A DNA stretch of 64,000 nt from assembly GCA_963801105.1 (NCBI GenBank), contig CAWDDH010000003.1, positions 2,790,001-2,854,000 on the forward strand, written 5' to 3'. The notes beneath the pieces are model-generated. The model was given only the letters and a program-made list of their open reading frames with translations, was not told where the DNA came from and did no database searches. Positions 61,056 to 64,000 of the stretch are shown here, in pieces. The stretch is from JAENVU01 sp963801105. Its GTDB lineage: Bacteria; Actinomycetota; Acidimicrobiia; IMCC26256; JAENVU01. Each line of letters opens with the position of its first letter. Within the stretch, counting starts at the first letter, position 1. A program made the position numbers and the translations under genes.

Positions 61056-62969
61056 GGGGTCCAGGATGGCAGACCGGACTCCGGTGGGGTGACGTTCGCC
61101 CGGTGGCTCGGCAGCGGCTCGCCGTGGAGCTGCGCGTACAGGTCCGCCGCGACCGCGGCCGGCAGCCACGGGATCGCCGCGAGTGCCTCGGGGGTCTGCT
61201 CGCGCAGCCGCTTCACGGATCCGAACTCCTTCAGCAGGCGCGCCCGGCGGGCGGGACCGAGGCCGGGCACGTCGTCGAGGACCGACGCGGTCATCTTCTT
61301 GTCCCGGAGCGAGCGGTGGTACGTGATCGCGAACCGGTGCGCCTCGTCCCGAACCTGCTGGAGCAGATAGAGCGCCTGCGAGTCGCGCGGGATTCGGACC
61401 GGATCGGATTCGCCGGGCCGGTAGACCTCCTCGAACCGCTTCGCGAGGCCCACGACGCTGATGTCCTCGAGCCCGAGGTCCTCGAGCACGCGCACCGCGA
61501 CGTTGAGCTGGCCCTTCCCGCCGTCGATGACGAGCAGGTTCGGCGGGTACGCGAACCGCTTGCCGGCGCGGGCGCCCTCGTCGCGCTCGGCGAGGTACCG
61601 ACGGAACCGTCGGCCGAGCGCCTCCTCCATCGCCGCGAAGTCGTCCTGGCCCTCCTGGCTGCGGATCTTGAAGCGCCGGTAGTCGGACCGCTTGGGCAGC
61701 CCGTCCTCGAGCACGGTCATCGAGGCGACGATCTCGGTGCCCTGGAGGTTGGAGATGTCGAAGCACTCGATGCGCAGCGGCGCCTCCGGCAGGTCCAGGG
61801 CCTCCTGGAGCGCGGTCAGTGCCCGGGCGCGTGCGTTGTGGTCCGACGCCCGCTTGAGCTTGTGGCGGGTGAACGCCTCCTCGGCGTTGCGGGTCACCGT
61901 GGCGAGCAGCGCGCGCTTCTCCCCCCGTTGGGGCACGCGGACCCGGACCCGGCTGCCCCGGACCAGGGCGAGGAACTCCTCGTAGAGCGCGTGATCCTCG
62001 GGCTCGGCCGGGACGAGCACCTCGCGGGGCACGTCGTGGGCCGCGGCGTCCCCGTACAGCTGCTCGAGCACCGCGCGCGACGAGCGCGCCCGGCCCGAGG
62101 TCCTCGACCTTGTCCACCACGAGGCCCCGGCGGCCGACGACCCGGCCCCGCCGAACGAAGAAGATCTGCACCGACGCCTCGAGCTCGTCGTCGGCGAGCC
62201 CGAGGACGTCGAGGTCCTCGTTGCTGGACCCGACCATCTGCTGGCGCTCGATGGCCTTGCGCACCGAGGTCAGCTGGTCCCGCAGGCGCGCCGCGCGCTC
62301 GAACTCGAGCTCGTCGGCGGCGTCGGCCATCAGCATCTCGAGCCGGGCGACGACCGGTGCCGTGTCTCCCCCGAGGAACGCGAGCAGCTCGTCGACCAAC
62401 GCCTGGTAGTCCTCGGGCGAGATCGCCTTCACGCACGGCGCCGCGCACTTCTCGATGTGTGCGTAGAGGCACGGTCGGCCGAGGCGCTGGTGGCGCTGGA
62501 GCTTCCCGTTCGTGCACGTGCGGATCGGGAACGTCCGCAGCAGCAGGTCGAGCGTCTCGCGGATGGCGTACGCGTGGGCGTAGGGACCGAAGTACCGCAC
62601 ACCCTTGCGCTTCTTCCCGCGCATCACCATCGCTCGGGGCCACTCCTCGTCGAGCGTGACCGCGAGGAACGGGTAGGACTTGTCGTCCTTCAGTCGGATG
62701 TTGAACCGCGGCCGGTGCTCCTTGATGAGGTTGTACTCGAGGAAGAGCGCCTCGACCTCGTTGCGCACCTCGATCCACTCGACCGTCGCGGCGGCGGTGA
62801 CCATCTGGCGGGTGCGCGGTGCGAGCGTGTGCGGCGCGGCGAAGTAGTTCGACAGCCGGCTGCGCAGGCTCTTGGCCTTGCCGACGTAGATGACCCGACC
62901 GTGTTCGTCGCGGAACTGGTACGAGCCGGGCGCGTCGGGGATCGATCCGGGCGGTGGACGGGTCAGCAT
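61052..62969 (-). CDS. uvrC: excinuclease ABC subunit C, apparent frameshift
   Basis: About 638 residues with one base removed. GIY-YIG domain (P-G-S-Y-Q-F-x-D...V-I-Y-V-G-K-A-K), Cys cluster K-C-A-A-P-C, UVR motif region, then the RNase-H-like domain (E-C-F-D-I-S-N-L-Q-G-T, L-L-V-I-D-G-G-K-G-Q-L) and helix-hairpin-helix end. The frame changes at about 62071, where an extra C (plus strand) gives A-R-G-A-R-A instead of A-R-V-L-E-Q-L-Y-G. Makes both incisions in nucleotide excision repair. Starts ATG 62969, 7 bp after the aminotransferase. Confidence 0.92.
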
Positions 62970-62976
62970 CGCGACC

Positions 62977-64000
62977 TCATCCGCGGCGGACGACGTCTTC
63001 CACGATCCCGATGATCTCGGCCTGGGCGTCGTCGGTCAGGTGCGCCGAGCACGGCAGGCAGAGCACCGTCTCGCCGATCCCGACCGCGACGTCGCCGCCG
63101 AGCACGGGGAGGTCTCGGTACGGCGCCTGGATCCGCATCGGCGGCCAGATCGGGCGCGTCTCGATGTCGACCGCGGCGAGCGCGTCGCGCACTGCCCGCC
63201 GGGTGCCCGCCTCGGGGAGCACGACGGTCGAGAGCCACCCGGACCGACGGGCCCAGGCCTCGTCGGGCCCCCCGCCGAGGCCGAGGGGCGCGAACGCGTC
63301 CCGGTAGCGCTCGGCGATGGCGCGGCGTCGCTCGATGAGTCCGGGCAGGCGGTCCATCTGCACGACGCCCAGCGCCGCGGCCAGGTTCGACAACCGGTAG
63401 TTGTAGCCGACCGCGTCGTGGCGGTAGTCGGTGTCGGGGATCTTGGCCTGCGAGCCGAGGTGCCGGGCCCGGGCGAGCAGCGCGGGGTCCCGCGCCACGA
63501 GCATGCCGCCGCCGCCGGTCGAGATCGGCTTGTTGAAGTTGAACGAGTAGATGCCGACGTCCCCGACCGCGCCCGGTGCGCACCCGTCGAGCGCGCCGCC
63601 GACCCAGCGCGACCCGAGCGCCTCGGCCGCGTCCTCCACGACCGGGATCCCGTGCTCGACGGTGGCGGCGAGGATGGGCGCGAGGTCGGCCGGGTGGCCG
63701 AGGAGGTGGACCGGGACGATCGCGGCCGGCATCGGCTCTCCGGCCCGGGCCCGGCGGGCGATCTCGGTCACCACGATGTCGGGGTCCAGGTTCCACGACC
63801 GGGGCTCGCTGTCCACGAGCGCCACGCGGGCGCCGCAGTACGTGGCGGCGTTCAGCGAGGCGATGAACGTCAGGTCCGAGACCCACACCTCGTCGCCCGG
63901 CCGGACCCCCGCCACGAGGAGCGCGAGGTGCAGCGCGGCCGTGCCCGTGGTCACGGCGAGGGCGTCCTCCGCCCCCACGGCCCACGCGAGAGCCGCCTCG
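62977..64000 (-). CDS. DegT/DnrJ/EryC1/StrS family aminotransferase, partial (5' end outside window)
   Basis: The 341 C-terminal residues of a PLP sugar aminotransferase. T-T-G-T-A-A-L-H-L-A-L (PLP phosphate), D-L-T-F-I-A-S-L-N-A, P-V-H-L-L-G-H, V-E-D-A-A-E-A-L-G-S (Asp), and the Schiff-base Lys in S-F-N-F-N-K-P-I-S-T-G-G-G-G. It makes amino-sugars for surface polysaccharides or natural products. The frame is open to base 64000. Confidence 0.93.
   Translation of the reverse strand, partial: EAALAWAVGAEDALAVTTGTAALHLALLVAGVRPGDEVWVSDLTFIASLNAATYCGARVALVDSEPRSWNLDPDIVVTEIARRARAGEPMPAAIVPVHLLGHPADLAPILAATVEHGIPVVEDAAEALGSRWVGGALDGCAPGAVGDVGIYSFNFNKPISTGGGGMLVARDPALLARARHLGSQAKIPDTDYRHDAVGYNYRLSNLAAALGVVQMDRLPGLIERRRAIAERYRDAFAPLGLGGGPDEAWARRSGWLSTVVLPEAGTRRAVRDALAAVDIETRPIWPPMRIQAPYRDLPVLGGDVAVGIGETVLCLPCSAHLTDDAQAEIIGIVEDVVRRG

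Overview
The window is very GC-rich, almost fully coding DNA from an actinobacterium. The evidence is the order uvrC-rapZ-yvcK-gap-pgk-tpiA-secG at the right end, the many GTG starts and ATGA/GTGA gene overlaps, the actinobacterial gene families (phosphoketolase plus acetate kinase, Arr, DUF1214, an H1-like basic protein) and a promoter style in which an A-x-x-x-T type -10 hexamer lies 6-7 nt before the start codon. A deep-branching class such as Acidimicrobiia is possible but is an inference. No prophage, insertion sequence, integrase or CRISPR array was seen.

Left third (1-22.3 kb): a short-chain dehydrogenase fragment, a phosphotransferase, a phytanoyl-CoA-dioxygenase-like protein and CorA form a plus-strand run. 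They face a Cys-cluster protein and a methyltransferase. Then come Amt, DNA polymerase IV with a perfect LexA-type SOS box, a RibD/DHFR-like reductase, a kinase-like/YbhN flippase fusion (frameshifted), an amino-acid racemase/DUF1611 pair, an ABC exporter, a MOSC protein, a flavodoxin, the phosphoketolase/acetate kinase shunt, two very small membrane proteins, a cupin and a maltokinase-cap-like protein.

Middle (22.3-42.5 kb): a four-gene minus-strand operon resembling a stripped-down Pel exopolysaccharide system (helical-repeat protein, PelF-like glycosyltransferase, anchored lectin-like protein, 12-TM PelG-like protein). Membrane proteins, DUF1214, two lipoproteins and the H1-like protein follow. 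Next is a 1953-residue secreted protein with Calx-beta and HYR domains and an exactly repeated 662-bp segment. After it come a baeRF/HPF ribosome-associated pair, an esterase-like hydrolase, and rifampin ADP-ribosyltransferase (arr) divergent from a VapBC-like toxin pair.

Right third (42.5-64 kb): an HD-GYP-like/LuxR regulator, a divergent cupin, five small SnoaL/ABM-type proteins and a large AAA-LuxR regulator; tRNA-Leu(GAG); a complete dipeptide ABC operon (dppABCDF); then secG, tpiA, pgk, gap, yvcK, rapZ, uvrC and the start of a sugar aminotransferase. whiA is missing from its usual place between yvcK and gap. Four otherwise intact genes (YbhN fusion, dppA, pgk, uvrC) each carry one small indel in G/C-rich sequence. 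Because pgk and uvrC are housekeeping genes, sequencing or assembly error is the simplest explanation.
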